Below, piece by piece: positions 1-8,122 of a stretch of DNA of 64,000 bases. The notes under the pieces were generated by a model that was not told the DNA's origin, ran no database searches, and was given only the letters and a program-made list of their open reading frames with translations. Each line of letters starts with the position of its first letter. Positions within the stretch are counted from its first letter, which is position 1. The stretch comes from Mariniblastus fucicola (GTDB lineage: Bacteria > Planctomycetota > Planctomycetia > Pirellulales > Pirellulaceae). The stretch is taken from positions 6,386,001-6,450,000 of the forward strand of contig NZ_CP042912.1 of the NCBI RefSeq assembly GCF_008087665.1, in the 5' to 3' direction. The position numbers and the translations under genes are program-made.

Positions 1-2
1 CG

Positions 3-239
3 GTGCGAATGGCGTTGAGTTGGCTGCTCCCGATTCTGATGGCGACGACTTTTGTTGGGCTACAGGCTGCTGCATTGAGTATCGATCCGGAAGGTCCACC
101 GCCGTTTGGATTTCTAATCGTCGTTCTGGCATTTCCAGCCGTCGTTATCGCGATGCTAATCGTGACGCTGTTCAATCTGGCCAGCCCAAGTCGGGGAGTC
201 GCCGACTTTCTCAGTGGCACTTTGTTGATGAGGAAATAA
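3..239 (+). CDS. Small membrane protein, 5'-partial
   Basis: The reading frame is open to the window edge, so the true start may lie upstream; the first candidate codon is GTG at 3 followed by an ATG. The 78 visible residues contain two hydrophobic segments (roughly residues 5-25 and 35-60) separated by a short acidic/proline loop, so it is probably an integral membrane protein. Its stop codon overlaps the start of the next gene in a TAATG arrangement, which implies translational coupling with the zinc-ribbon protein. No family was recognised. Confidence 0.55.
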   Translation: MRMALSWLLPILMATTFVGLQAAALSIDPEGPPPFGFLIVVLAFPAVVIAMLIVTLFNLASPSRGVADFLSGTLLMRK

Positions 240-1099
240 TGAATTGCCCAAACTGTCAGTCGTATTTGCTTGTCGAAGTTTTCGGGAACTCGAACCCGAT
301 TCGATGTGCAGCCTGCGGCAACGTCTCGATTCCTCCCAACAAAGCCGCGACGCAGGTGAACCGGTTTGCGTGGCGTAGTTTCTGGCTTGGGCTGAGCTCG
401 ATCGTGTTGCTTTTTCTGACGGGAATTCCGGCGATCTGGTACGGGGTTCGAAGTCTGCTGCAGATGCGGTTTGCCCGTGCTCAAAAGAGCGATCGAAAGG
501 CAGCCGTTGCCGGTGTCGCGCTGGGTGTAATCTTTGGCATCATCGGTACCGGGTTTGTCACGATTGTCGGCGGCGTCATCATCTTGATGATGATGATGAT
601 CGAAGACACAAAAGATCCGGCGCGGATTGAGGAAATTCTGGCCACCATTGGATCGATCGATTTGCCGGAAGACTTTGAACCCGTCGAAGCCAACCGATTA
701 CAGAACCAGTTCCGCCGCATCGATTGGCGCGATGGTTCGTCAGCCGAAGATGCTCTGGGACGCATCCGGCTGGTTGAAGCGATTCGCGAAACCCAGATAG
801 GAGGCGTTCAGATCAGTCGCCCGAAAGTTTCATTCAAGCTTCATCCTGACATCGATGTCGATCACGATTCCACAGCGACCGAGACGCTTTCCTGGCATTT
901 CGCGGGCCAGGAACGAGACGTTTTGCGAACAACGGAGCCAGCGAAAGACGGTCCGTTTCAGGTGGTTCGCTATTTTGCGTCAACGGACGATGAAGAGGAA
1001 AAGGAGACGTTTGTCCTGGTGATGAGTGTTCGCAAAGACGGCAAGTACTCGGACGAAGACGTACGGAAACTCTTCGAGTCATTCAAGCCAAAACGATGA
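239..1099 (+). CDS. Zinc-ribbon / DUF4190 membrane protein
   Basis: The ATG at 239 overlaps the upstream stop (TAATG); a longer frame opens from 20 but would read through the upstream gene. The 286-residue product starts with a CxxC...CxxC zinc ribbon (CPNC at residues 3-6, CAAC about 20 residues later). Two membrane segments follow, separated by a short basic loop in the pattern of DUF4190 (about residues 45-120). The second ends in a run of methionines. The C-terminal ~170 residues are soluble and acidic with no motif I recognise. The topology suggests a cytoplasmic zinc ribbon anchored to the membrane; the function is unknown. Confidence 0.75.
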   Translation: MNCPNCQSYLLVEVFGNSNPIRCAACGNVSIPPNKAATQVNRFAWRSFWLGLSSIVLLFLTGIPAIWYGVRSLLQMRFARAQKSDRKAAVAGVALGVIFGIIGTGFVTIVGGVIILMMMMIEDTKDPARIEEILATIGSIDLPEDFEPVEANRLQNQFRRIDWRDGSSAEDALGRIRLVEAIRETQIGGVQISRPKVSFKLHPDIDVDHDSTATETLSWHFAGQERDVLRTTEPAKDGPFQVVRYFASTDDEEEKETFVLVMSVRKDGKYSDEDVRKLFESFKPKR

Positions 1100-1150
1100 T
1101 CGGGCGGCGGGACGAGCAAGCTTTGACTTCGTTACTGCTTCAACCCTGCC

Positions 1151-1810
1151 CTATTTTCGACCGAAGTCTGCCGGAATTTCTCCCCAAAGCTTCGTCTCCC
1201 ATTTCAGGATCGGATTTTCGACAGGGTTCTCCTTGAGCCACTTCTCGGCTCGTTTGATCAGCTGAAAAAGCTGTTTGTTCGCAACGGTCTGAGTCAGTTT
1301 CGTCTTGCACTTTCCGCCTTTGACCCAGCTCATACCGATCCGCGAATCAGAGTAAATGACTCGGTCGGTGTGGCCTCCATGTTTCAAAAGCGCCAACGCA
1401 TGCACGATCGCCAGGAACTCGCCAATGTTGACCGTGCCATCCGGAAACGGTCCCTGATGAAACAGGCAGACGTTGCTTTCGATTTCGACGCCCTGATACT
1501 CAAGCGGGCCGGGGTTTCCCTTGCAGGCCGCGTCGACAGCCAACGCAGTCAAATCGACGCCCATCTCTCGCAGCTCTTCCAACGTTCGCTTGGGCGTTTT
1601 CGTTTTGGCTGTTTTGCTACCGTCGGACTTGCCCCAATGGTCGTCGACCGATTCGGTGTAGGCTTTTTCAGCGGCAGCCAACGAGGGAAACGATTTGAAT
1701 TTGGCTCCAGAGAATCCTGCGATTTGTTTCTGACATTCTGACCAGGATTGATAGACTCCCGGAGTGTTTCCTTCCCAGACAACGTAGAACTTCGGTTTCT
1801 TTTTGGCCAT
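1151..1810 (-). CDS. rnhA: Ribonuclease HI with viroplasmin-like N-terminal domain
   Basis: The 219-residue protein starts at the ATG at 1810, which gives the usual MAKKKPKFYVVWEG start; a frame extending to 1933 adds unlike sequence. Residues ~5-55 form the caulimovirus-viroplasmin/RNase H1 hybrid-binding domain (YVVWEG..PGVY.SW.EC). The rest is an RNase H fold. Acidic catalytic candidates are in AVDAACKGNPG, NIGEFLA and YSDSRIG. It cleaves the RNA strand of RNA-DNA hybrids in the cytoplasm. This two-domain form is common in bacteria that lack a plain rnhA, so the assignment is confident. It is convergent with the upstream gene. Confidence 0.88.
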   Translation of the reverse strand: MAKKKPKFYVVWEGNTPGVYQSWSECQKQIAGFSGAKFKSFPSLAAAEKAYTESVDDHWGKSDGSKTAKTKTPKRTLEELREMGVDLTALAVDAACKGNPGPLEYQGVEIESNVCLFHQGPFPDGTVNIGEFLAIVHALALLKHGGHTDRVIYSDSRIGMSWVKGGKCKTKLTQTVANKQLFQLIKRAEKWLKENPVENPILKWETKLWGEIPADFGRK

Positions 1811-1960
1811 GAAATGTTTGTTTGAATTGCAGGAGTTTCGCAAATCATAACCCGAAGCGTGAACAGGTGCAGCAGCCGATTGCTGATGCACCTTTCGATC
1901 GTTCTCACGAGATTTCGACGCTCTCACGCACACTTCCGGGCAGAATCACCCGGCAACGAT

Positions 1961-2920
1961 TTACCCTTCGCCAGCGTTGATCACCGGTTGGGCGTGTCGA
2001 TCACTACACAGGACGACCAACAGGTTGGACACCATTTGGGCGCGGCTTTTGTCGTCCAGTTCCACAATCTTTTCGCCAGACAATTGATCCAAAGCCATCT
2101 TTACCATGCCCACCGCACCGTCGACGATTTTAGTTCGGGCCGCGACGACCGCCGAAGCTTGTTGACGTTGCAGCATCGCCGCCGCGATCTCCTGCGAGTA
2201 AGCCAGGTGGCTGATGCGAGCTTCGATGACTTGAACGCCAGCGCTATGCAGTCGCTCCTGTATATCGTGTTCAAGCTGCTCGGAAACTTCGGTCGTGCTG
2301 CCTCGCAACGAAACCTCGTGGTCCTCGCTGTCGTACGGGTGTCGCGTCGCGAGAACTCGAAGGGCGGCTTCGCTTTGCACGCGAACAAAGTCTTCATAGT
2401 CGTCGACTTCGAAGAGTGCCTCGGCAGTATCGACAACTTTCCAAACGACAATCGCGGAGATGTCGATCGGATTCCCGTCTCGGTCGTTGACCTTGGAAGG
2501 ACGGCCGGCAGTGCGTGATTTCTGCGACACGACGGTTCCGGCCGCGTCTTTCTTTTCAGGCGTATGGATCGAGCCAGTTTCGAAGTTGCGAATCCGCAAC
2601 GAGATCTTCTTCTTGCTGAAAAACGGATTGACCCAGTAGAAACCTGATTCCTTGAGCGTGCCCTGGTAGTCGCCAAACAGGAGCAACACCCGAGCACTGT
2701 TTGGCTGAATCGCGACCAGTCCGCACAGGACCAGAAAGGCGGACAGAAAAATCACAATCGCCGGAACGATCAGCCATGGAGACTCGTTCCCAACTCCCAA
2801 AATGAACATCAGAACAGAGAGAGCGATCACTCCGAGCATTCCGAGCAACATGCCCCATCCGCTCATCGCTTTGAATGGCTTTTCCAGGATCGACGGTTCT
2901 TTCAACAGATCACTTTTCAT
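1961..2920 (-). CDS. SPFH/band-7 (prohibitin-like) membrane protein
   Basis: The start at 2920 is set by a strong GGAGG seven bases upstream; the frame extends to 3025 but that part lacks a ribosome site. The 319-residue product has two closely spaced N-terminal membrane segments (about residues 20-65), then an SPFH domain (starting with [16 protein letters not shown]) that includes the conserved [16 protein letters not shown] stretch, and a helical C-terminus rich in Ala/Gln/Arg. Proteins of this type form ring or cage assemblies on membrane microdomains and can bind proteases. No NfeD or protease partner is adjacent here, so a specific role cannot be given. Confidence 0.82.
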   Translation of the reverse strand: MKSDLLKEPSILEKPFKAMSGWGMLLGMLGVIALSVLMFILGVGNESPWLIVPAIVIFLSAFLVLCGLVAIQPNSARVLLLFGDYQGTLKESGFYWVNPFFSKKKISLRIRNFETGSIHTPEKKDAAGTVVSQKSRTAGRPSKVNDRDGNPIDISAIVVWKVVDTAEALFEVDDYEDFVRVQSEAALRVLATRHPYDSEDHEVSLRGSTTEVSEQLEHDIQERLHSAGVQVIEARISHLAYSQEIAAAMLQRQQASAVVAARTKIVDGAVGMVKMALDQLSGEKIVELDDKSRAQMVSNLLVVLCSDRHAQPVINAGEG

Positions 2921-3021
2921 CACACCTCCAGGACATACGGTTTGTTTGCCCTCTGTTCGCCATGCGAATACAAATATTGGAAGAATCGCAGCGGAGGGCA
3001 AAAATGCAACAAAAATGCGGC

Positions 3022-3936
3022 TCAAACGGCTTTTATTGCGAGTCGTGATCGGCGATGCAGTGCGTACAAGTAGACGCTGACTCCGATCCAGACAAAAACG
3101 AATCCGAACAATCGTGTCGAATCAACCGGTTCTCCGAAGGCAAACAGGCCAAGAAAAAACTGAATCGTTGGGCCAATAAATTGCAGCAGCCCAACGGTCG
3201 ACAGCGAAAGATGCTTGACGGCGATCGCGTAAAGAAACAGTGGCGCGATGGTCACGAATCCACTGCACGCCAACAGAATGCTCAACGTCGCGGACTGCGG
3301 AATAACCGATACGCCAACGGAGAAAGTCCGCCACGCGAACCAGGCGATAACGGGCAGAAACATCAAACCTGTTTCCATCGTCAGCCCTTCGGCAGCCGAA
3401 AGCTGTGTCTTCTTTTTGATTAACGAGTACAGTGCAAAAGCCACGGCCACGACCAACCCGATCCAGATATTGCTGTTGGCGGACCAGGTCATAATCGTAA
3501 CGCCGACTGTCGCCAACAGGACTGCGATCCATTGCAGCGGCGTGAGTCTCTCTCTCAAAAACACCACGCCCAGCAGGACAACGATCTGTGGACAAATGTA
3601 GTAGCCGAGACTTGCGTCGATCGCGTGATCGTTGGAAACCGCCCAAACGAACATGAGCCAGTTGACGACGATCGCGACCGCAGCGAAAACCGAAATTCGT
3701 ATCGTTTTCGATTGCCCAAAAAGTCGCTGCTGCAACGAAGGTTGTGCTGGAACGTCGCTGGCCGAATTCCGAGACCTGGCGAGGCGTGAGGCGATTGCCA
3801 GCCAGATCGCCAACACCAAAAATGACCACAGCGCGCGATGAGCAACCAGATCCAGAGGAGCGATGACTCCCTGGAACAGCTTGATATACGCGGGAAAGAT
3901 GCCCCAGAAAACCTGGGCTCCGACCGCGGCAGCCAA
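3022..3936 (-). CDS. rarD: RarD-like EamA permease
   Basis: The protein of about 304 residues has ten hydrophobic segments and the N-terminal pattern of RarD/EamA drug-metabolite transporters ([15 protein letters not shown]...[10 protein letters not shown]). The second half repeats the fold ([24 protein letters not shown]). RarD family members are predicted inner-membrane permeases; the substrate is not established. The first usable start in frame is TTG at 3936, and the frame continues upstream without an ATG, so the start is uncertain by a few residues. It lies 101 bases upstream of the SPFH gene on the same strand. Confidence 0.8.
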   Translation of the reverse strand: MAAAVGAQVFWGIFPAYIKLFQGVIAPLDLVAHRALWSFLVLAIWLAIASRLARSRNSASDVPAQPSLQQRLFGQSKTIRISVFAAVAIVVNWLMFVWAVSNDHAIDASLGYYICPQIVVLLGVVFLRERLTPLQWIAVLLATVGVTIMTWSANSNIWIGLVVAVAFALYSLIKKKTQLSAAEGLTMETGLMFLPVIAWFAWRTFSVGVSVIPQSATLSILLACSGFVTIAPLFLYAIAVKHLSLSTVGLLQFIGPTIQFFLGLFAFGEPVDSTRLFGFVFVWIGVSVYLYALHRRSRLAIKAV

Positions 3937-4136
3937 ACCGAGTTTCAGATTTGGCTGAGTTTTCGATTGTCGACTTATGGCGTTCAGCGGAAATATCTTC
4001 CGGTGGTTGAGGGTTGGTTTCGCCGACCGGAATTCAGCCGGGAGGGCGATTGGAGAAGATCAACATGTTCTTGGCAATCCCTGGACCGACTACAATCTGA
4101 AAAGCCAAACATTTATCGTGAACTGGGAGCAACTCA

Positions 4137-5108
4137 ATGAAACGTCGTACATTTCTTGCCGCCGCGGGCGCAGCTGCAACTTCAACTGCGATCGCCTCCA
4201 GCAGCGAGACAGGTGTTTGCACCGCTGGCCTGAAACCGGTTCAGGACAAAGCCACGACCACGCTGGTGCCGAACCGAATTGCCGTTTCGACGTATTCGTT
4301 TTTCACGTTCAAGGGTGGATCCAAGCTGACCATGCCAGAGTGCATTGATGCCGCGGCACGAATGGGTTTTGACGGCGTGGAACTGCTGCTGGTTCAAATG
4401 GAAGACACGTCGGATGGCTTTCTGCAAAAGCTCAAGCGACAAGCTTTCGTCAACGGTCTGGACCTGTGCGGAATGTCGACTCACCAGGGATTCGTCCGCC
4501 CCGACAAAGAGTACCGCGACAAAAATATCGCACTGACCATCAGTCAGATTGAGACGGCTTACAAGCTGGGCATTCCGACGATCCGTGTGAACACGGGACG
4601 CTGGGGAACGTCGAAGAGTTTTGAAGAGCTGATGAACAACAAGGGCATTGAGCCACGTTTGCCGAACTGCACCGACGACGAGGGATTCAAGTGGGTGATC
4701 GACGCGTTCGAGCAATGCATTCCGACCGCAGAAAAATGCGGAGTTGTGATGGGACTGGAAAATCATTGGGGGCTGGGCCGAACCGCGGAAGGCGTGTTGC
4801 GAATCGTGAACGCGATTGATTCGCCATGGCTGCGAGTGACAATGGACAGCGGAAACTTTTTCGAGCGGCGATACGAGCAGCTTGAAATGCTGGCTCCCGA
4901 AGCGGTGTTCATGCAAGCCAAAACCTATTTTGGCGGCGGCGTCTACTATGACCTGGACATGGACTACGATCGGATCGCAAAGATCTGTCAGGCAGCGAAC
5001 TATCGCGGCTATGTCTCGCTGGAGTTTGAGGGCAAGGAAGATCCCTGGACGGCGGTTCCGAAGAGCCTTGCGATGCTGCGGGATGCGTTTGGAAAAGTGC
5101 AAAGCTAG
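4137..5108 (+). CDS. Tat-exported sugar phosphate isomerase/epimerase-like TIM barrel
   Basis: The product is 323 residues. It opens with a twin-arginine leader (MKRRTFLAAAGAAATS) and continues as a xylose-isomerase-like TIM barrel (AP endonuclease 2 family). Visible barrel features are the MGFDGVELLLVQM strand, the GLENHWG strand with its putative metal glutamate, TMDSGNFF, and a C-terminal YVSLEFEGKEDPW with another acidic ligand. Proteins of this kind are very frequent in Planctomycetes and are presumed to act on sugars or inositols in the periplasm; the substrate is unknown. The gene stands alone. Confidence 0.82.
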   Translation: MKRRTFLAAAGAAATSTAIASSSETGVCTAGLKPVQDKATTTLVPNRIAVSTYSFFTFKGGSKLTMPECIDAAARMGFDGVELLLVQMEDTSDGFLQKLKRQAFVNGLDLCGMSTHQGFVRPDKEYRDKNIALTISQIETAYKLGIPTIRVNTGRWGTSKSFEELMNNKGIEPRLPNCTDDEGFKWVIDAFEQCIPTAEKCGVVMGLENHWGLGRTAEGVLRIVNAIDSPWLRVTMDSGNFFERRYEQLEMLAPEAVFMQAKTYFGGGVYYDLDMDYDRIAKICQAANYRGYVSLEFEGKEDPWTAVPKSLAMLRDAFGKVQS

Positions 5109-5226
5109 GCACTGATCGGCAGACTTCGGCTCTTCCCCGAATCGTCGAACATTGTTTCGTATTGCCATGGCGGACTTTGCAGCGTTCGCGGAGCGGGGGA
5201 TCGCAGTTGCAGCACGCAAAAAAATT

Positions 5227-5401
5227 CAGTCAATCGAAACGGGGCGACAAGGAATCGAAGAAACGTTTACCTTGCTCTATCCACTGAGCTACAGCCCCAA
5301 ACCGAATCTGCATTCAAGTAGGGCTGGTGGGACTCGAACCCACGACCTTGGGACTAATAATCATGTAGTTCCCCCAGCATTCGCCACGTTTCGATTGACT
5401 G
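5227..5401 (-). ncRNA. Y RNA-like RNA 1 (tRNA-mimic type, YrlA-like)
   Basis: The two ends pair in a near-perfect stem: 5227-5247 with 5381-5401, 20 pairs and one mismatch. The stem is followed on the minus strand by a T7 tract, like an intrinsic terminator. The motif GGCGAATG at the inner stem end fits the bacterial Y RNA consensus GNCGAAN0-1G (from memory). The interior holds a T-arm with a TTCGAGT loop (5327-5343), an acceptor-like stem (5321-5326 with 5292-5297) closed by a small hairpin, the two linker bases TA as in tRNA positions 8-9, and a D-arm with a GG-containing loop (5274-5289). The order is that of a permuted tRNA, as expected for YrlA. It lies downstream of the Ro60 gene. Confidence 0.85.
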
Positions 5402-5422
5402 AATATTTGCGTTCGAACTCCG

Positions 5423-5596
5423 ATTGAAAAAATGACACAACGACAAGGATTGGAGAAACGTAAACCGCGTTCTACCGTTGAACAATCGCTCCAAAGTTGC
5501 TTGGGTGAAGCACTTCAAAGCGAGTGGGATTCGAACCCACACCTCGGGGTTGTGAGCCATGTAGTTTCCCCAGCATTCGCCGCGTCATGGTTCAAT
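5423..5596 (-). ncRNA. Y RNA-like RNA 2 (tRNA-mimic type, YrlA-like)
   Basis: The layout matches RNA 1. The terminal stem includes 11 continuous pairs with GU wobbles (TGACGCGGCGA with TCGTTGTGTCA) plus an outer ATTGAA/TTCAAT helix, with a T6 tract in the 3' arm. The Ro-type motif GGCGAATG is followed by the shared ACTACAT box. The T-arm is GTGGG-TTCGAAT-CCCAC. The acceptor-like stem (TCGCT/AGCGA) continues into a second hairpin (AAGTGCTT with AAGC-A-ACTT). The D-arm is GTTC-AACGGTA-GAAC. A tRNA scan could misread it as a broken tRNA because the T-arm is perfect. The 3' flank (ACGTTTCT...CCTTGTCG) is shared with RNA 1. Confidence 0.84.
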
Positions 5597-5605
5597 ATGA
5601 ATTGT

Positions 5606-5735
5606 AAAAAAGCCGGCAACAAGTTCTGAAAAGACGTAGCTCAGTGTTTCCACTGTCGAGGCTCGAACTCGAACGATCGCTTTCGCAACCGCGCCCTGTC
5701 CAATGTAGTCCTTTCGGCATTTGCCTGGCCGTATT
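5606..5735 (-). ncRNA. Y RNA-like RNA 3 (compact tRNA-mimic)
   Basis: The terminal stem is GCC-A-GGCAA paired with TTGCCGGC, followed directly by a T6 tract on the minus strand (5606-5611), a terminator-like end. Relative to RNA 1 the core pair has changed from G-C to A-T on both strands (GGCGA/TCGCC to GGCAA/TTGCC), which is a compensatory change. The ACTACAT box is present. The T-arm is TCGAG-TTCGAGC-CTCGA. The acceptor-like stem is short and closed by a GAAA tetraloop (CAGTG-GAAA-CACTG). The D-arm is degenerate. The 5' end abuts or slightly overlaps RNA 4, so the two may be processed from one transcript. Confidence 0.72.
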
Positions 5736-5818
5736 GAAGAAGTCGACAAGGAGTCAGTTAGACATCAGGCTTTGGATAAAAAGATGTAGTCCAACCTGCA
5801 TTCGACTTCTGTTTCAAT
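5733..5818 (-). ncRNA. Y RNA-like RNA 4 (minimal type, no tRNA module)
   Basis: The ends pair as ATTGAA-(ACA)-GAAGTCGA with TCGACTTC-TTCAAT, 14 pairs with a three-base bulge. The inner stem end carries GTCGAATG, an exact match to GNCGAANG, then the shared GGACTACAT box, which here pairs with GATGTC to make a small hairpin. CTTGTCG recurs at the 3' side as in RNAs 1 and 2. There is no T-arm, acceptor-like stem or D-arm, so this would be the short class of Y RNA. No terminator of its own is visible. Confidence 0.7.
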
Positions 5819-5823
5819 GAGTC

Positions 5824-5871
5824 AAAAATCGCTCTCCGTCGCGAGTGCTTTTGACTCGGCGACGGAGAGCG
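5824..5871 (-). terminator. Intrinsic terminator of the Ro60 gene
   Basis: An 11-bp GC-rich stem (5830-5840 with 5861-5871, CGCTCTCCGTC/GACGGAGAGCG) has an inner CGAGT/ACTCG extension and is followed on the minus strand by ATTTTT. It lies 23 bases past the Ro60 stop. It separates the mRNA from the Y RNA genes, so those need read-through or their own promoter. Confidence 0.85.
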
Positions 5872-5893
5872 GGAATAACAAATGTGTCTCTGT

Positions 5894-7468
5894 CTAAACT
5901 TCGACACGAGTTTGCTTGATCTGGTTCACCCAAAAATCTTTGGAAGCTTCACCAGACGCCACACTTGAAATCAGGCGAAACACCTGATCACTAAATCCGG
6001 CAACATGAATGATGTCATCACGCTCAATCGTTTGAGATGTCCCATACGGTTGGATGTCGATGCAAATCATTTTTGCCTGTGGGTTGCGAGCCTTGAACGC
6101 TTCCCACTGGGTCATCGTTGCCGTAGCCTGACGACCGCCGCGTCGAGAATCGATCCACGACTCGTTGTCGGAAACGTAAATCACAAGATCGCTCTTGGCC
6201 TTCTTGCGGTTCAGCTCCTTCAACGGCGCGCTGCAATTCGTTCCTCCACCCCAAATGCCTGACAAACGCTTGGCGTTGGTCATCACAGAATCACGAGGAT
6301 TCAACTTGCAATTGGCAACAGAGTTCTCAAACGGCATGACGACCGTACGGTCGTTGACTCGTAGCATCGCCGCAGCCACCAAAGCAGCCACGTCCACGCA
6401 ACGAACTTTCGATGTCGCACCCTTCCGGTAACCCGAAACGCTCGATCCCATGCTGCCCGAAACGTCCGGAAACACGAACACCTGCCCGCTGATCTTTGGT
6501 ACGTTCTCGATCGCAATTTCCATCGCGTCCTGCAGCGCATCTCGCACCTGCGACGGCAACTCGTCGTTCACGTTCATGAACGCCGCCATCAACTGGTACG
6601 GGAAAACACGGGCCTTCTGAATCAGCGAACGATCCCGCAAACGGTTAGCGACCATGTTGACCAACGCACCGTCTTTGAAAACGCCGTGACGCAGAAACGT
6701 GTTCAGGTTCATGCGTGTCATCTGCCACGAGCCGTTGCGCGCGATCTGCTTCCAGTCTCGCTCCTGCAGGTCAACCGAAGTCAACATCTGGAACGGGACG
6801 TCAGGAACGATCCGCTGCTTCGAGTCCGTTGTTCGCTTGAACTTTTCAAACGAGTGGACGACTTCAGGCAGCTTTGACGAATCCACTTCGCGACCGATCA
6901 GGTAACCCAGCATTGCAGCGCGACGATCATCACGCGGCTTTGGGTGAACCATCTTGATTACGTCCGCCAGCGACGGCGACTGACCTACCGAGCCGAAGAA
7001 CAGCTGTTGGTCAGAGCGGGCGTCGATCCAGTTTCGAATCATCCGCTTCGGCAAGCTACCAAGGCTCTTACGACCTACAACGCCGCTTCGCATGATCTGC
7101 ACGAACGTACGGAGCATCTTCGGCGAGTCGATGACCCAATCAAAGATCGCTTCGAACCGTTGTCCGTCTTTTGTTGAAAGCACGGCCAGCAACAGGGCTG
7201 GCATGTCTTTCATGAAAGCAGATTTTCGCGAGTAGACTGCAACTTGAGCCAGGAACTCCGGGTCCACGGTTTCACTTAGATGCAGAATCTGATCCAGCTG
7301 CGTTTCCGCAGTCGCGTAGAAAGTGCCATTGAGGCAACCGGTTGCCGCGAACTGAGCCAGCTGGTGCTGTGCATCAAGCTGGTACGCTCGGCCACCGGCT
7401 TCGTTTGTGAACGTAGCCACGGGCGCTTTGTTGCCTCGATGGCTTTCAAAGAGTGATCGGTTTGCCAT
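5894..7468 (-). CDS. rsr: Ro60/Rsr TROVE-domain RNA-binding ring protein
   Basis: The protein is 524 residues from the ATG at 7468, which has GGAGG 12 bases upstream; the open frame to 7747 is untranslated by this reading. An N-terminal TROVE HEAT-repeat ring (about residues 1-320) precedes a von Willebrand A domain with an intact MIDAS (FPDVSGSMGSS near residue 335, and a later GGGTN and SDN). Ro60 proteins form a ring that holds misfolded RNAs in its hole and Y RNAs on its outer face. In Deinococcus, Y RNA tethers Rsr to PNPase for structured-RNA decay. The four Y-RNA-like genes immediately downstream on the same strand make the assignment strong. Confidence 0.95.
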   Translation of the reverse strand: MANRSLFESHRGNKAPVATFTNEAGGRAYQLDAQHQLAQFAATGCLNGTFYATAETQLDQILHLSETVDPEFLAQVAVYSRKSAFMKDMPALLLAVLSTKDGQRFEAIFDWVIDSPKMLRTFVQIMRSGVVGRKSLGSLPKRMIRNWIDARSDQQLFFGSVGQSPSLADVIKMVHPKPRDDRRAAMLGYLIGREVDSSKLPEVVHSFEKFKRTTDSKQRIVPDVPFQMLTSVDLQERDWKQIARNGSWQMTRMNLNTFLRHGVFKDGALVNMVANRLRDRSLIQKARVFPYQLMAAFMNVNDELPSQVRDALQDAMEIAIENVPKISGQVFVFPDVSGSMGSSVSGYRKGATSKVRCVDVAALVAAAMLRVNDRTVVMPFENSVANCKLNPRDSVMTNAKRLSGIWGGGTNCSAPLKELNRKKAKSDLVIYVSDNESWIDSRRGGRQATATMTQWEAFKARNPQAKMICIDIQPYGTSQTIERDDIIHVAGFSDQVFRLISSVASGEASKDFWVNQIKQTRVEV

Positions 7469-7890
7469 TTCTAATTCGTACCTCCAAAAATTCATTTCTG
7501 AACAGTACAGTTGCCAACTCCCAACAAAAGTTCGCGGTTCATTGACACGAGCATTCAAGTTTGGCTCAGGACCGATTCCTGCCAGCCGCCCCGGGACCTC
7601 ATGCGATGGCAGACTGCTCTTCTGTGATCGCGATTGGAATCCGGCTTCGATTTTGACCAAGAGGTTCTTCCGCGGTGCCGAATCGAGCGAAGCCTGAACG
7701 CGATGGATGAGGGACGAAAAGACAAACTTGGTTCGAAGGCGAACCATTTGGACCGTTCGGGCTCCAGATTGCAGAGGGAAACACGGTTTTTACCGGTTCC
7801 CAAAAGCGAAAAATCCGGCCTTGCCGGAGCGAAATTCTTGACCTAAACTGTCGCGTCTATTTGGAGCATTCGTGTTCCAAACCGCTACAT
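7469..7890. other. Intergenic region upstream of Ro60 and tRNA-Asn
   Basis: About 420 bases between the divergent Ro60 and tRNA-Asn genes. The Ro60 ribosome site (GGAGG) lies at its left edge. A TTGACC at about 7838 could be a -35 for the tRNA, but the matching -10 is poor. A frame continues open through this region in phase with Ro60 but lacks a ribosome site and family similarity, so it is not called. Confidence 0.4.
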
Positions 7891-7963
7891 TCCCCTGTAG
7901 CTCAGTTGGTAGAGCAACGGACTGTTAATCCGTTTGTCGCAGGTTCGAGCCCTGCCGGGGGAG
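7891..7963 (+). tRNA. tRNA-Asn(GTT)
   Basis: Complete cloverleaf: acceptor TCCCCTG/CGGGGGA, TA linker, D-arm GCTC-AGTTGGTA-GAGC, anticodon arm ACGGA-CTGTTAA-TCCGT with anticodon GTT, T-arm GCAGG-TTCGAGC-CCTGC and discriminator G. CCA is not encoded. The 3' part from 7918 is duplicated at 38373, which marks it as the integration site of the neighbouring element. Confidence 0.97.
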
Positions 7964-7968
7964 CTTCA
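7918..7968 (+). repeat. Left attachment site (attL), 51-bp repeat in tRNA-Asn
   Basis: Covers the anticodon 3' half, T-arm, acceptor 3' strand and five bases beyond; identical to 38373-38423. It lies inside the integrase reading frame, where it encodes a PPAGLEPATNGLTV segment near the C-terminus. Confidence 0.92.
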
Positions 7969-8000
7969 GCACTGACTCGCAAATCGGTGCAAGAATTCGC

Positions 8001-8029
8001 AAAGACCCCAGTTTTCTGGGGTCTTTTTT
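8001..8029 (+). terminator. Intrinsic terminator after tRNA-Asn
   Basis: GACCCCAG (8004-8011), TTTT loop, CTGGGGTC (8016-8023), then T6. It is on the tRNA strand 38 bases past the gene and inside the element, within the antisense of the integrase C-terminus, so the element supplies a terminator for the interrupted tRNA transcript. Confidence 0.8.
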
Positions 8030-8101
8030 CTTTGGTGTTCTCTGCTGTTTCTTCAGCTTCATCGCAACCGGTCGCAGCAGCATACTCCTCAATCGCAGCA
8101 A

Positions 8102-8122
8102 GTTTGCTGTGTATTTGCTGTG
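8102..8122 (+). repeat. 21-bp direct repeat, left copy (possible integrase arm site)
   Basis: The sequence GTTTGCTGTGTATTTGCTGT plus one more G is identical to 38305-38325 in the same orientation. Itself made of two TTTGCTGTG-like halves, it lies 134 bases inside attL, where arm-type integrase or excisionase sites are expected. Function is inferred. Confidence 0.5.

Noticed and set aside
5227-5401. Permuted (two-piece) tmRNA
   Set aside because: A full D-arm is present and there is no tag-coding stretch; the Ro motif and terminal stem fit Y RNA.
5320-5600. Two tRNA genes on the minus strand (perfect T-arms at 5327-5343 and about 5523-5540)
   Set aside because: The T-arm half precedes the acceptor 5' strand and D-arm half, the acceptor-like stem is closed by a hairpin, no proper anticodon arm forms, and both lie inside long terminal stems. 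Y RNA tRNA-mimic modules explain all of this better.
5152-5629. Plus-strand frames of 91 and 65 codons containing GGTRTHDLG- and SEWDSNPHLG-like text
   Set aside because: This is the well-known artefact of translating the antisense of tRNA T-arms.
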